DNA of 64,000 bases from CAVXFB01 sp963760935 (lineage in GTDB: Bacteria > Planctomycetota > Planctomycetia > Pirellulales > Thermoguttaceae): contig CAVXFB010000006.1 in NCBI GenBank assembly GCA_963760935.1, forward strand, positions 744,001 to 808,000. Reading direction: 5' to 3'. Under the pieces are notes generated by a model. The model had not been told where the DNA came from and did no database searches. It worked only from the letters and a program-made list of their open reading frames with translations. The position numbers and the translations under genes were made by a program. Every line of letters begins with the position of its first letter. Within the stretch, counting starts at the first letter, position 1. This document shows positions 9,481 through 18,586 of this stretch, piece by piece.

Positions 9481-9969
9481 CCGCCTCGTCGCACGAGTTT
9501 CAAGAGAGTTGATTGCCGAGATGGCAAGTCGGGAGTCGACGTGGCAGAGGAACTGGCAAATGAGCCGGCGATGGGCCGATGCCGAAAAAAGGAAGGGTTT
9601 TCAAGACACCGTTATCGGCGGCCTGTTGAATTGATGTCACTCGGCGATTCAATCCGCTTGTTCGAGGGATTCCCTCAAGCCCGTTAATTTGGATCGGCGC
9701 CGCCTAATCCTGGTACAGAAGACGAGCAGAGAAGATCCAAGCTCGGTAGTCTGCTGTGCCTTGCCTCAGTTCTTGCGCGTAATCCACAATTTCGGTGAGC
9801 TGCATTCGGACGGATTCAGGCGGACAGCCAATTGCGCATGGACTCAGGAACGGCGTTTCATCACCTCGGCAGTCGTCTTTACTTTTTCTTGATGTCCCGC
9901 TCATCGGTTTTGACAGCATCTTTACGCACCTTCTGCCTATACTTCGCTGAGGAGTGAGGAACGACTGCT
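9481..9969. other. Intergenic upstream of kdp
   Basis: No gene recognised. TTGACA (9910-9915) and TATACT (9938-9943) are present before the kdp operon but are 22 bases apart, longer than a standard sigma-70 spacer. The operon promoter therefore stays uncertain. AGGAG-type ribosome sites lie at 9950-9960, just before the first small gene. Confidence 0.35.
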
Positions 9970-10050
9970 ATGGAACTGGTTTACTTAGCTATCGTTGTGG
10001 CGTTCTTTGGGCTGTCTTTCGGTCTAATATGGCTGTTGGAGCGGCTGTAG
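9970..10050 (+). CDS. 26-aa single-span membrane microprotein leading the kdp operon
   Basis: The frame MELVYLAIVVAFFGLSFGLI then WLLERL is a single hydrophobic helix with a charged end. Purine-rich AGGAGTGAGGA precedes the ATG, and the gene ends 10 bases before kdpF. The size, membrane nature and position suggest a KdpF-like accessory peptide of the K+ transporter. That role is inference; it is not itself the canonical KdpF, which follows. Confidence 0.6.
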   Translation: MELVYLAIVVAFFGLSFGLIWLLERL

Positions 10051-10060
10051 GAAGAAACCA

Positions 10061-10156
10061 ATGGGATTCGGCGTCTATGTGATCGGGGGCATCGTTGCGG
10101 TGCTGGTGTTCGTCTATCTCTTGCTGGCTTTGCTCAAGCCGGAGTGGTTCGCATGA
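10061..10156 (+). CDS. kdpF: Potassium-transporting ATPase small subunit KdpF
   Basis: 31 residues, MGFGVYVIGGIVAVLVFVYL then LLALLKPEWFA. This is the typical KdpF form: one transmembrane helix ending in a KPExF-like tail. Its stop overlaps the kdpA start as ATGA (10153-10156), showing translational coupling. KdpF stabilises the KdpABC complex in the membrane. Confidence 0.85.
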   Translation: MGFGVYVIGGIVAVLVFVYLLLALLKPEWFA

Positions 10157-11901
10157 ACACTTTCGCGCTGCTGCAAATCGTCGTCTATCTGGCGATTCTA
10201 GCTCTACTGGCCAAGCCATTGGGCCTCTACATGGCGCGGGTCTACGAAGGCAAGCCCTGCGGCCTCGACGGGTTCCTCGGGCGCGGCGAACGCCTGCTCT
10301 ATCGCCTTTGTGGCATTGACGCGAATGAGGAAATGTCGTGGACCGCCTATGCCAAGGCAATGCTCATATTCAACTTTCTTGGATTCCTGGCGGTGTACTT
10401 GCTGCAACGGGGCCAGCAACTATTACCGCTCAACCCGGAGCACTTCGGGCCGGTACCGGCAAACCTGGCAATGAATACGGCGGTCAGCTTCGCCACGAAC
10501 ACTAACTGGCAAAGCTACAGCGGCGAAACGACGTTGAGCTATCTGACGCAAATGATTGGCCTGACGGTACAAAACTTCGTCTCGGCGGCAACCGGCATGG
10601 CTGTGCTGGTCGCGCTCATACGCGGCTTCGTCCGCAGCAGTGTCCAGACCATCGGCAATTTCTGGTTCGATCTGACGCGCAGCACGCTCTACATTCTGCT
10701 TCCACTCTCGGTCGTGGGCGCTCTGGTGCTGGCGTCACAGGGCGTTGTGCAGACGTTTAAGCCGTACGAAAAAATCTCACTGATCGAGCCGACCAAGGAC
10801 GCTGACGGTAGATCGGTGAACGAGCAGACCATCGCCGTGGGGCCGGCGGCGTCGCAAGTAATCATCAAGCAGTTGGGCACCAACGGAGGCGGGTTCTTCA
10901 ACGTCAACTCGTCGCATCCATTTGAGAACCCTACTCCGCTAAGCGGCTTCGTGGAGTTGCTGGCCATCCTTTTGATCCCGGTCGCGCTCTGCTACACGTT
11001 TGGACACATGGTCGGTGACACCCGGCAGGGTTGGGCGGTGCTCGCCGCAATGTTCGTGATCTTCGTGCCTCTGCTACTGACGTGTTACGTCGCTGAACAG
11101 GCCGGCAATCCTCGCATCGCCGCGTTGGGCGTGGACGAGGCCGCCAGCAGTCAACAGGCGGGTGGCAACATGGAAGGCAAGGAGGTTCGTTTCGGAATCG
11201 CGCAGTCGGCGCTTTGGGCGTCGGCGACAACGGCGGCTTCCAACGGTAGCGTTAACTCGATGCACGACTCGTACACGCCGCTGGGCGGACTGGTGCCCAT
11301 GTGGCTCATGCAACTTAGCGAAGTCGTTTTCGGCGGCGTAGGCAGTGGCCTGTACGGAATGTTGGTGTTCGCCATCATCGCTGTCTTCGTAGCCGGCCTT
11401 ATGGTTGGCCGCACGCCGGAGTATTTGAGCAAAAAGATTGAAGCCTTTGAAATGAAAATGGCCACGCTCGTGATACTCATTCCACCGTTGGTGGTTTTGT
11501 GCGGAGCCGCGATCGGCGTCGCGACTGATTGGGGCAAGGCCGGCATTCTCAATACGGGCGGCCCACACGGCTTTAGCGAGGTGCTGTACGCCTTTTCATC
11601 GGCTGGAAACAACAACGGTAGCGCATTTGCTGGTCTCAATGCGAACACGCCGTTCTATAACGTCGCGCTAGCCGTGGTCATGCTAATTGCCCGATATTGG
11701 CTGGCAATTCCCGTATTAGCAATTGCCGGTTCGCTGGCAAGGAAAAATGCAACGCCGGTGAGTACCGGGACGCTGCCCACGCATACGCCCTTATTCGTCA
11801 TGCTGTTGGTCGGCGTTGTGATCCTGGTTGGTGCCTTGACCTTCGTGCCGGCGTTGGCGCTGGGGCCTATCGTCGAACACCTAATGATGGTGGCGGAGTA
11901 A
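10153..11901 (+). CDS. kdpA: Potassium-transporting ATPase subunit KdpA
   Basis: 582 aa. The start at 10153 (MNTFALLQIVVYLAILALLA) is fixed by the ATGA overlap with kdpF. KdpA is the K+ channel-like subunit of the high-affinity Kdp P-type ATPase. Family sequences are clear: NPEHFGPV, AMNTAVSFATNTNWQSYSGE, KQLGTNGGGFFNVNSSHPFE (selectivity-filter type), ASSAGNNNGSAF-like (AFSSAGNNNGSAFAGL) and several transmembrane segments. kdpB starts 3 bases after its stop. Confidence 0.97.
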   Translation: MNTFALLQIVVYLAILALLAKPLGLYMARVYEGKPCGLDGFLGRGERLLYRLCGIDANEEMSWTAYAKAMLIFNFLGFLAVYLLQRGQQLLPLNPEHFGPVPANLAMNTAVSFATNTNWQSYSGETTLSYLTQMIGLTVQNFVSAATGMAVLVALIRGFVRSSVQTIGNFWFDLTRSTLYILLPLSVVGALVLASQGVVQTFKPYEKISLIEPTKDADGRSVNEQTIAVGPAASQVIIKQLGTNGGGFFNVNSSHPFENPTPLSGFVELLAILLIPVALCYTFGHMVGDTRQGWAVLAAMFVIFVPLLLTCYVAEQAGNPRIAALGVDEAASSQQAGGNMEGKEVRFGIAQSALWASATTAASNGSVNSMHDSYTPLGGLVPMWLMQLSEVVFGGVGSGLYGMLVFAIIAVFVAGLMVGRTPEYLSKKIEAFEMKMATLVILIPPLVVLCGAAIGVATDWGKAGILNTGGPHGFSEVLYAFSSAGNNNGSAFAGLNANTPFYNVALAVVMLIARYWLAIPVLAIAGSLARKNATPVSTGTLPTHTPLFVMLLVGVVILVGALTFVPALALGPIVEHLMMVAE

Positions 11902-11904
11902 GCC

Positions 11905-12444
11905 ATGACAGCCCAAGCTAAATCGCACCGTCTTTTTGATGCGACAATCGTACGTCCGGCGGCGATCGAGGCACTTCGTAAGCTGGACCCGCGCGAGCAG
12001 GTGCGCAATCCGGTGATGTTCACCGTCTACGCGGGAAGCATTCTCACAACCGGACTGTTCGTGCAGTCGCTTTGGGGCGCGGGAGAGGCGTCGCCCGGGT
12101 TCATTCTCGTCATTTCCGTGTGGCTTTGGTTCACGGTGCTATTTGCCAATTTCGCTGAGGCACTGGCCGAAGCCCGTGGAAAGGCTCAGGCGGATGCACT
12201 GCGTCGTGCCCGGACGCTGGTGCCGGCCAAGAAGTTCGTGTGCCCACCGACCGCGCCGCTACTTGAGCCGCTATTTACGGCGCTGCTCCATCATGGCGAG
12301 GTGATGGTGGTCCCGGCACCCGATCTGCGTCGCGGCGACGTGGTATTCGTCGACGCGACCGACCATATCCCGGCCGACGGCGAGGTTATTGACGGTGTGG
12401 CGTCGGTGGACGAGAGCGCGATTACCGGCGAGAGCGCCCCGTGA
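11905..12444 (+). pseudogene. kdpB: KdpB N-terminal fragment (frame broken)
   Basis: This frame encodes the first 179 residues of the Kdp P-type ATPase catalytic subunit: the N-terminal membrane helices (SILTTGLFVQSLWG, ISVWLWFTVLFANFAEALAE) and the actuator domain up to DESAITGESAP. It then hits TGA. The protein continues without loss in the overlapping frame from 12441: TGESAP plus VIRESGGD. Inserting one G (CCCCGGTGATC for CCCCGTGATC at 12437-12444) repairs the gene. A consensus error is as likely as a real mutation, since kdpA, C, D and E are intact. Confidence 0.9.
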
Positions 12445-14015
12445 TCCGCGAGAGTGGTGGGGACCGGAGCAGCGTCACGGGCGGCACGCGAGTCTTGTCT
12501 GACTGGCTTGTTGTGCGCATCACTAGCAATCCGGGCGAGACGTTCTTGGACCGCATGATCGCCATGGTCGAAGGGGCCAAGCGGCAGAAGACGCCAAACG
12601 AAATCGCCCTGAACATCCTCTTGGCCGGCATGACGATCATCTTCCTGCTTGTCTGCGTTACCCTACTGCCATTCTCGCTGTATAGCGTCGAAGCGGTCGG
12701 CCGAGGCACGCCCGTCACCGTCACGGTGTTGGTGGCTCTCTTGGTATGCCTTATCCCGACGACGATTGGCGGACTGCTCTCGGCTATCGGTATCGCGGGA
12801 ATGGATCGCATGATCCAAGCCAACGTGATTGCCATGTCAGGCCGGGCGGTCGAGGCGGCCGGCGACGTGGACGTGTTGCTTTTGGACAAGACGGGCACGA
12901 TTACGCTAGGAAACCGCCAAGCCGTCGAGTTCCTTCCAGCAAACGGTGTCGATGTGACGGCGTTGGCCGATGCGGCGCAGCTTGCTTCGCTGGCCGACGA
13001 AACGCCTGAGGGCCGCAGCATCGTGGTCTTGGCCAAGACGAAGTACGGCCTGCGCGGTCGAAATGTGCAAGAGCTTCATGCCACGTTCATTCCTTTCATC
13101 GCGCAGACTCGAACGAGCGGCGTCAATCTGGATGGACGGCAGATTCGCAAGGGGGCGGCCGACGCCATCGAATGCTATGTACGCCAGCATGGCGGAGAGT
13201 TTCGCTCCGACGTGGCGCAGCATGTCGAGCGGATTTCCAAGCAAGGCGGCACGCCACTGGTCGTCGCCGAGAAAGGAAGGCCGCTGGGCGTCATTTATTT
13301 GAAGGATATCGTCAAAGGCGGCATGCGAGAGCGCTTCGGCCAAATGCGGCAGATGGGCATTCAAACGGTGATGATTACGGGCGACAACCCGCTCACGGCT
13401 GCCGCAATTGCCGCCGAAGCTGGAGTGGACGATTTCCTCGCTGAGGCAACACCAGAAGCCAAACTCAGCCTCATTCGCCGCTTTCAGTCGGCCGGGCACC
13501 TCGTCGCCATGACGGGCGATGGAACGAACGATTCGCCCGCGCTGGCGCAAGCCGATGTTGCCGTGGCGATGAACACGGGCACTCAAGCAGCCAAAGAAGC
13601 GGGCAATATGGTCGATCTAGACTCGAACCCCACGAAGCTCATCGAAATCATCGAAATCGGTAAGCAGCTTCTTATGACGCGCGGTGCTCTGACGACGTTC
13701 AGCCTCGCGAACGACGTATCAAAGTACTTTGCCATCATTCCGGCTGCCTTTGCCGGCACGTATCCGGTACTTGGCAGACTGAATGTTATGCAACTGGCAA
13801 CGCCGGCCAGCGCGATTCTCTCGGCGGTAATCTTTAATGCGCTAATTATCGTTGCCCTCATCCCTCTGGCACTCAAAGGCGTTCGTTATCGGCCTATTGG
13901 CGCGGCGGCGCTGCTGCGTACGAACCTGCTTATCTTCGGATTGGGCGGCTTGGCTGTGCCATTCATTGGCATCAAGCTGATTGATCTGCTTCTAGTAGCA
14001 ATGCACGTTGTCTAG
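12441..14015 (+). pseudogene. kdpB: KdpB C-terminal fragment (frame broken)
   Basis: This frame gives the remaining roughly 524 residues of KdpB. It has the membrane segment with CLIPTTIGGLLSAIGIAGMD, the phosphorylation site DKTGT in VLLLDKTGTITLG, the nucleotide-binding domain, the hinge motif MTGDGTNDSPALAQADVAVA and the C-terminal helices. Together with the first fragment the length is about 703 aa, normal for KdpB. Its stop at 14013-14015 is 11 bases before kdpC. The apparent start MIRESGG is an artefact of the frame break. Confidence 0.9.
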
Positions 14016-14026
14016 TGGAGATTCGT

Positions 14027-14602
14027 ATGTTAAAGCAAGTGAAACAAGCCTTTGTGATCTTCGTCGCCCTGACCGTGCTGACGGGAATCGTCTACCCGCT
14101 ATTGATTACGGGCATCGCACAGTTGGCCTTTCCGAGGCAAGCCGACGGCAGCTTGATCTATCGCAAAGGGCAAGCGGTCGGTTCCGCCTTGATCGGCCAG
14201 AACTTTACTTCTCCCAAGTACTTTTGGGCCCGTCCATCCGCAACCACGCCGATGCCATACAACGCTGCTTCATCCGGTGGATCGAATCTTGGGCCAACAA
14301 ATCCCACTCTCGCTACAGCCGTTGGTGAGCGAATCGCGACCCTCAAGGCGGCCGACCCAGGCAACGACACTCCGATTCCAGTCGATCTGGTTACGTCGTC
14401 TGCCAGTGGACTAGACCCGCATATCAGCCCGGCCGCGGCCGAGTATCAGGTACATCGCGTGGCCAAGGCGCGCGGTCTGGACGTGCAAACCGTGCAAGAA
14501 GCGGTCGCACGACACACCGAGCGACGAACCTTGGGCCTACTGGGCGAACCGCGCGTCAATGTCGTAGAATTGAACCTGGACCTTGACGCTCTGCGCCGCT
14601 AA
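14027..14602 (+). CDS. kdpC: Potassium-transporting ATPase subunit KdpC
   Basis: 191 aa. ATG 14027 is preferred because GGAG lies 6 bases upstream; a GTG at 14015 would overlap the kdpB stop. One N-terminal membrane helix (VIFVALTVLTGIVYPLLITG) precedes a periplasmic domain. Family motifs include GQNFTSPKYFWARPSAT, YNAASSGGSNLGPTNP and SGLDPHISPAAAEYQ. KdpC is the structural subunit bridging KdpA and KdpB. Confidence 0.96.
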   Translation: MLKQVKQAFVIFVALTVLTGIVYPLLITGIAQLAFPRQADGSLIYRKGQAVGSALIGQNFTSPKYFWARPSATTPMPYNAASSGGSNLGPTNPTLATAVGERIATLKAADPGNDTPIPVDLVTSSASGLDPHISPAAAEYQVHRVAKARGLDVQTVQEAVARHTERRTLGLLGEPRVNVVELNLDLDALRR

Positions 14603-14634
14603 CGTGGCTGCTGATTTGTGGTGAGGGCTTCCGC

Positions 14635-17352
14635 ATGACCGAAACGCGTCCCGATCCCGACGCTTTGCTTGCCCGAGTCAAGGCTGAAGAGGCTAAGCAA
14701 GCACGCGGCAAGCTCAAGGTGTTTTTCGGGGCTGCCCCGGGAGTGGGCAAGACCTACGCCATGCTGGAGGCCGCTCGCAAGGCCGGCAAAGAGGGCATGG
14801 ATGTCGTGGTCGGATACGTCGAGCCCCATTCGCGTCCCGAGACGCAAGCCCTTGTACTCGGCTTAGACGTGCTTCCCAAACTCGAAGTCGAGTATCGAGG
14901 AGCAAAGCTCTACGAGTTTCATCTCGACGCCGCGTTAGCGCTCCATCCGCAACTCATCGTGGTGGACGAACTGGCCCATACCAACGCCCCCGACATGACC
15001 TATGCGAAACGTTGGCAGGACGTTGTGCGACTATTGGACGTGGGCATCGACGTCTACACGACGCTGAATGTCCAACATCTGGAAAGCCTCAATGATGTGA
15101 TCGCGCAGATTACGGGCGTCGTCGTACGCGAAACGGTGCCCGACTCGGTGCTGGAACAGGCTGACGAAGTCGAACTGGTGGACATCGCGCCAGACGATCT
15201 CCTGGAGCGGCTGCGCGAGGGCAAAGTCTACATCCCTCGCGAAGCGGAGCGAGCCATCGCCAATTTTTTCACAAAAGGCAACTTGATCGCGCTTAGGGAA
15301 CTGGCGCTGCGATGCACGGCCGAACGGGTCGGCGAGCAAATGGACGTCTACCGCCAGCAGCAGGCCGACCGACGAACGTGGCCCGCGCGCGAACGTCTGC
15401 TGGTTTGCATCGGGCCAAGCCCGTTTGCTGCACGGCTGGTGCGATCCGCCCGTCGCATGGCAGCCAGCCTACGTGCCCCGTGGGTCGCCGTTCACGTGGA
15501 AACGCCCGCGGCGGTTAATCTACCAGTCCGTGACCGAGAACAACTATCGGAAACGCTTCGTCTCACGGAGCAACTTGGCGGTGAAACGGCCACGCTAAGC
15601 GGGCACAGCCTCGCTGATGAAGTGCTGAGCTATGCCCGAAGCCAGAACGTGACAAGGATCATTGTCGGCAAGCCCAAGCAACCCCGCTGGAAGGAACTAC
15701 TACGTGGTTCACTCGTCTATGAATTGACCCGGAAGTGCGGTGACATCGACGTGTACGTAATTAGCGGTGACCCTCAACCTGCCGCGGTCCCGGCCGCATC
15801 ATCTCGCCCCTTGCCTACCTCGCGGCTTGGCTATTTCTGGGCACTGACCGTGGTGATTGTTTGCACCGGCGTCAGTGCGCTACTGTCGCCTTACCTTGCG
15901 CCGACCAACTTGGTGATGGTATACTTGCTAGGCGTCGTAGGCGTATCGTTGCGTCTAGGGCGCGGGCCCTCGATTCTTGCCTCCCTTGTGAGCGTGGCCG
16001 CCTTCGACATCTGCTTCGTCCCGCCCCGTTGGACCTTTGCCGTTGCCGACACTCAGTACCTACTGACGTTTCTCGTAATGTTGCTGACCGCATTGGTTAT
16101 AAGCACTCTGACGGGCCGTGTGCAATTTCAAGCTGAGTCGGCGCGGAGCCGTGAGCGGAGAACGGCCGCCTTGTATGCCATTAGTCGAGAATTAGCTGCA
16201 ACCCAAAACCATGAACAAATCGCCCGAACTGCCTTGAAGCATGTTCAAGAGGCATCGGATGTCCGGGCCGTCGTACTACTGCCCGACCACGACCGCAAAC
16301 TTGTTCCAACAGGATTGCAGGAAGACGGTTATGCTCTGAGCCAGCACGATGAGGCGGTTGCCAAATGGGTGCTTGAACATGGCCAGATTGCCGGTCGTGG
16401 CACTTCCACGCTACCCGGAGCAGAAGGAACTTACCTTCCACTGGCAACATCGCGTGGCACAATGGGCGTGCTTGGCGTAGTTCCCGTGACCGGTGCACAA
16501 GCTCTGGACTTGGAACAACTGCATCTCTTGCAGGCGTTCGCGGGGCTCGTTGCCCTAGCCCTCCAGCGAGCGGACCTTGAGGCAGAAGCTGACCGGATTC
16601 GATTGGATATTGAAACAGAACGATTGCGAAACTCGTTGCTAAGCGCCGTGTCGCACGACCTTCGCACCCCGCTCTCAGTTATTACGGGAGCGAGCAGCAC
16701 CCTATTGGAAACGGACCTGTCCCTTGAGCCAACGGTTCGGCGAGAATTGGTCAGTTCAATCCTCCACGAATCAGAACGGTTGAACCGCTTAGTGGTCAAC
16801 CTCCTCGACATGACTCGGTTACAGGCTGGAGCGTTGGCGGTGCAAAAGCAGTGGCAACCTATTGAAGAAGTTGTTGGCGCGGCGCTTGCTCGCCTATCAC
16901 GCCAACTTGAACAGCATCCACTGTCGACTCATATAGCTGACGATCTGCCGTTTGCTCCCTTGGATGATCTGCTCATTCAGCAAGTGCTTGTCAACCTCTT
17001 AGAAAATGCTGTCCGGCATACTCCTCCCGGCACTCCTATTGAACTGTCCGCGTGCAAGCGGGACAACTCGGTCGTGATAGAAGTTGCGGACCATGGGCCC
17101 GGTTTGCCAACGGGGGAGCCGGGTCGGCTTTTTGATAAGTTCTATCGAGCCGGCCAAAGTATGGCGAGGTCGGGTACGGGGCTTGGGTTGGCGATTTGCC
17201 GGGGAATCATCGAGCTGCACGGTGGAAAGATACAGGCCGAAAATCGACCTGGTGGCGGCGCGGTGTTTCGTTTCTCGCTCCCATTGGAGGGCGGCCCTCC
17301 GGCCATGCCGTTGGACGGATCACTGCCCATTGCAACCACTGCCCCCAAATAG
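14635..17352 (+). CDS. kdpD: Osmosensitive K+ channel histidine kinase KdpD
   Basis: 905 aa, full length. Domains in order: the KdpD cytoplasmic sensor with Walker A GAAPGVGKT (near residue 32) and VVDELAHTNAPD; a universal-stress-protein-like domain; four transmembrane segments (about 395-500); a GAF-like region; the HisKA domain with phospho-acceptor His674 in SAVSHDLRTPLS; and the HATPase with LLENAVRHTPPGT and GTGLGLAICRGI. It senses K+ limitation and signals to KdpE. It lies 32 bases after kdpC and 11 bases before kdpE, so the whole kdp set is probably one transcript. Confidence 0.97.
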   Translation: MTETRPDPDALLARVKAEEAKQARGKLKVFFGAAPGVGKTYAMLEAARKAGKEGMDVVVGYVEPHSRPETQALVLGLDVLPKLEVEYRGAKLYEFHLDAALALHPQLIVVDELAHTNAPDMTYAKRWQDVVRLLDVGIDVYTTLNVQHLESLNDVIAQITGVVVRETVPDSVLEQADEVELVDIAPDDLLERLREGKVYIPREAERAIANFFTKGNLIALRELALRCTAERVGEQMDVYRQQQADRRTWPARERLLVCIGPSPFAARLVRSARRMAASLRAPWVAVHVETPAAVNLPVRDREQLSETLRLTEQLGGETATLSGHSLADEVLSYARSQNVTRIIVGKPKQPRWKELLRGSLVYELTRKCGDIDVYVISGDPQPAAVPAASSRPLPTSRLGYFWALTVVIVCTGVSALLSPYLAPTNLVMVYLLGVVGVSLRLGRGPSILASLVSVAAFDICFVPPRWTFAVADTQYLLTFLVMLLTALVISTLTGRVQFQAESARSRERRTAALYAISRELAATQNHEQIARTALKHVQEASDVRAVVLLPDHDRKLVPTGLQEDGYALSQHDEAVAKWVLEHGQIAGRGTSTLPGAEGTYLPLATSRGTMGVLGVVPVTGAQALDLEQLHLLQAFAGLVALALQRADLEAEADRIRLDIETERLRNSLLSAVSHDLRTPLSVITGASSTLLETDLSLEPTVRRELVSSILHESERLNRLVVNLLDMTRLQAGALAVQKQWQPIEEVVGAALARLSRQLEQHPLSTHIADDLPFAPLDDLLIQQVLVNLLENAVRHTPPGTPIELSACKRDNSVVIEVADHGPGLPTGEPGRLFDKFYRAGQSMARSGTGLGLAICRGIIELHGGKIQAENRPGGGAVFRFSLPLEGGPPAMPLDGSLPIATTAPK

Positions 17353-17363
17353 CGAGGCCTATA

Positions 17364-18059
17364 ATGGCAGACGGCCCGAAAATACTTTTGATTGAAGACG
17401 AGCAGGAAATCTGCCGCTTTCTTCGCGTCTCGCTGGGTAGCCACGGTTATCGGCTCGCGGAGTCCGCAACAGGCAAAGACGGCGTCATGCAGGCCGCCAC
17501 GCAGCAGCCCGACTTGATAATCCTGGACCTTGGCCTACCGGACATCGACGGCATGGACGTGATTCGTCTGGTTCGCGAGTGGTCGCAGATGCCGATCATC
17601 GTTCTTTCCGCGCGCGGCAAGGAACAAGAGAAAGTCATAGCGCTAGACGCCGGTGCGGACGATTATTTGACGAAGCCATTTAGCGTGGGCGAACTCGTGG
17701 CGCGAATCCGCGTAGCTTTGCGGCACGCCGCGCGGTCTAGCGACGAGCCCGGAGAGCCGGCATTTGTCCTAGACGGCCTTCGCGTCGACCTTGCTCGCCG
17801 GCAGGTATTTGTCGGCGACCTTGACGTGCATTTGACGCCCATTGAGTACCGTTTGCTGACCACGATGATTAAGTTCGCCGGTAAGGTCGTCACTCACAAG
17901 CAGCTTCTCAAGGAAGTTTGGGGACCGGACAGCGTCTTCGAGACGCATTACCTCCGCGTTTACATGGCGATGCTACGCCGCAAAATTGAATCCGATCCCA
18001 CGCGGCCAATGTTCCTGCTGACCGAACCTGGGATTGGCTATCGTCTCGCTTCGCCGTGA
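17364..18059 (+). CDS. kdpE: Response regulator KdpE
   Basis: 231 aa, OmpR/PhoB family. ATG 17364 (MADGPKILLIEDEQEICRFL) starts 11 bases after kdpD; the longer frame upstream overlaps kdpD and is not conserved. The receiver has acidic pocket EDE near residue 13, phospho-acceptor Asp55 in LDLGLPDIDG and the KPF motif. The C-terminal winged helix contains TPIEYRLLTTMIKFAGKVVT and the YLRVYMAMLRRKIE recognition region. It activates kdp transcription when phosphorylated by KdpD. Confidence 0.96.
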   Translation: MADGPKILLIEDEQEICRFLRVSLGSHGYRLAESATGKDGVMQAATQQPDLIILDLGLPDIDGMDVIRLVREWSQMPIIVLSARGKEQEKVIALDAGADDYLTKPFSVGELVARIRVALRHAARSSDEPGEPAFVLDGLRVDLARRQVFVGDLDVHLTPIEYRLLTTMIKFAGKVVTHKQLLKEVWGPDSVFETHYLRVYMAMLRRKIESDPTRPMFLLTEPGIGYRLASP

Positions 18060-18586
18060 AGTCCTGCAGTCAGCACGCCCGGAAATCCCGTAGTGATTTT
18101 CGAGAGAATCTACGAGGCCTCAGTCGGCATGCCTTCAAATCGAGCTGCTGATCGTCTTGTCAACGTATGCCATTTCTAGAAATCACCGACAATGGACCTC
18201 TTCTTGACAGCGTTTTCGCAGTGCCGTCAAACGTGCCAACGAGGATTCCGAGACAATGGGGACCTCGCCCGGGGTCGTCCGTGTCGGCAGACGCCCCATC
18301 TAAGCAAGGGTTTTCGGAACACGGAGAGACATTGCCGAGCGTGCCGAAATTAGGGGACCGGCCACCATTCAGGCTAGAGCACTCGATGTGTGATGATCCG
18401 ATTGGGAAAACGCCGGCTTTCGCGACGTCAGGCACGGCGTGCCTGGCCTACGCGTCTCGAGGGCTTTTTGGCCGATTACAGCCGTGTCTCGCAGGCATAG
18501 GATACGTATTTTGGCACAATATGCTATCTTTACAGGGTTGGCCGCGCAATGGCGACTCACCGGGCTATAGTCAAGAGAGGTTTAAT
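18060..18586 (+). other. Intergenic, no gene recognised
   Basis: 527 bases between kdpE and the S10 peptidase. A plus-strand frame is open through much of it and joins the peptidase frame, but its translation looks non-biological and lacks the signal peptide expected at the start. A GC-rich hairpin-capable patch (CAGGCACGGCGTGCCTG) lies near 18431-18447. The peptidase promoter should be in the last 100 bases. Confidence 0.45.

Noticed and set aside
9910..9943. Sigma-70 promoter for kdp
   Set aside because: TTGACA and TATACT are 22 bases apart, outside the usual 16-18 range, so I do not call it as a promoter.
18500..18540. Sigma-54-like TGGCAC...TGC site before the S10 peptidase
   Set aside because: The GG to GC distance is two bases short of the required spacing.
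18167..18586. 140-residue N-terminal extension of the S10 peptidase
   Set aside because: The signal peptide starts at 18587 and the upstream translation is not protein-like.
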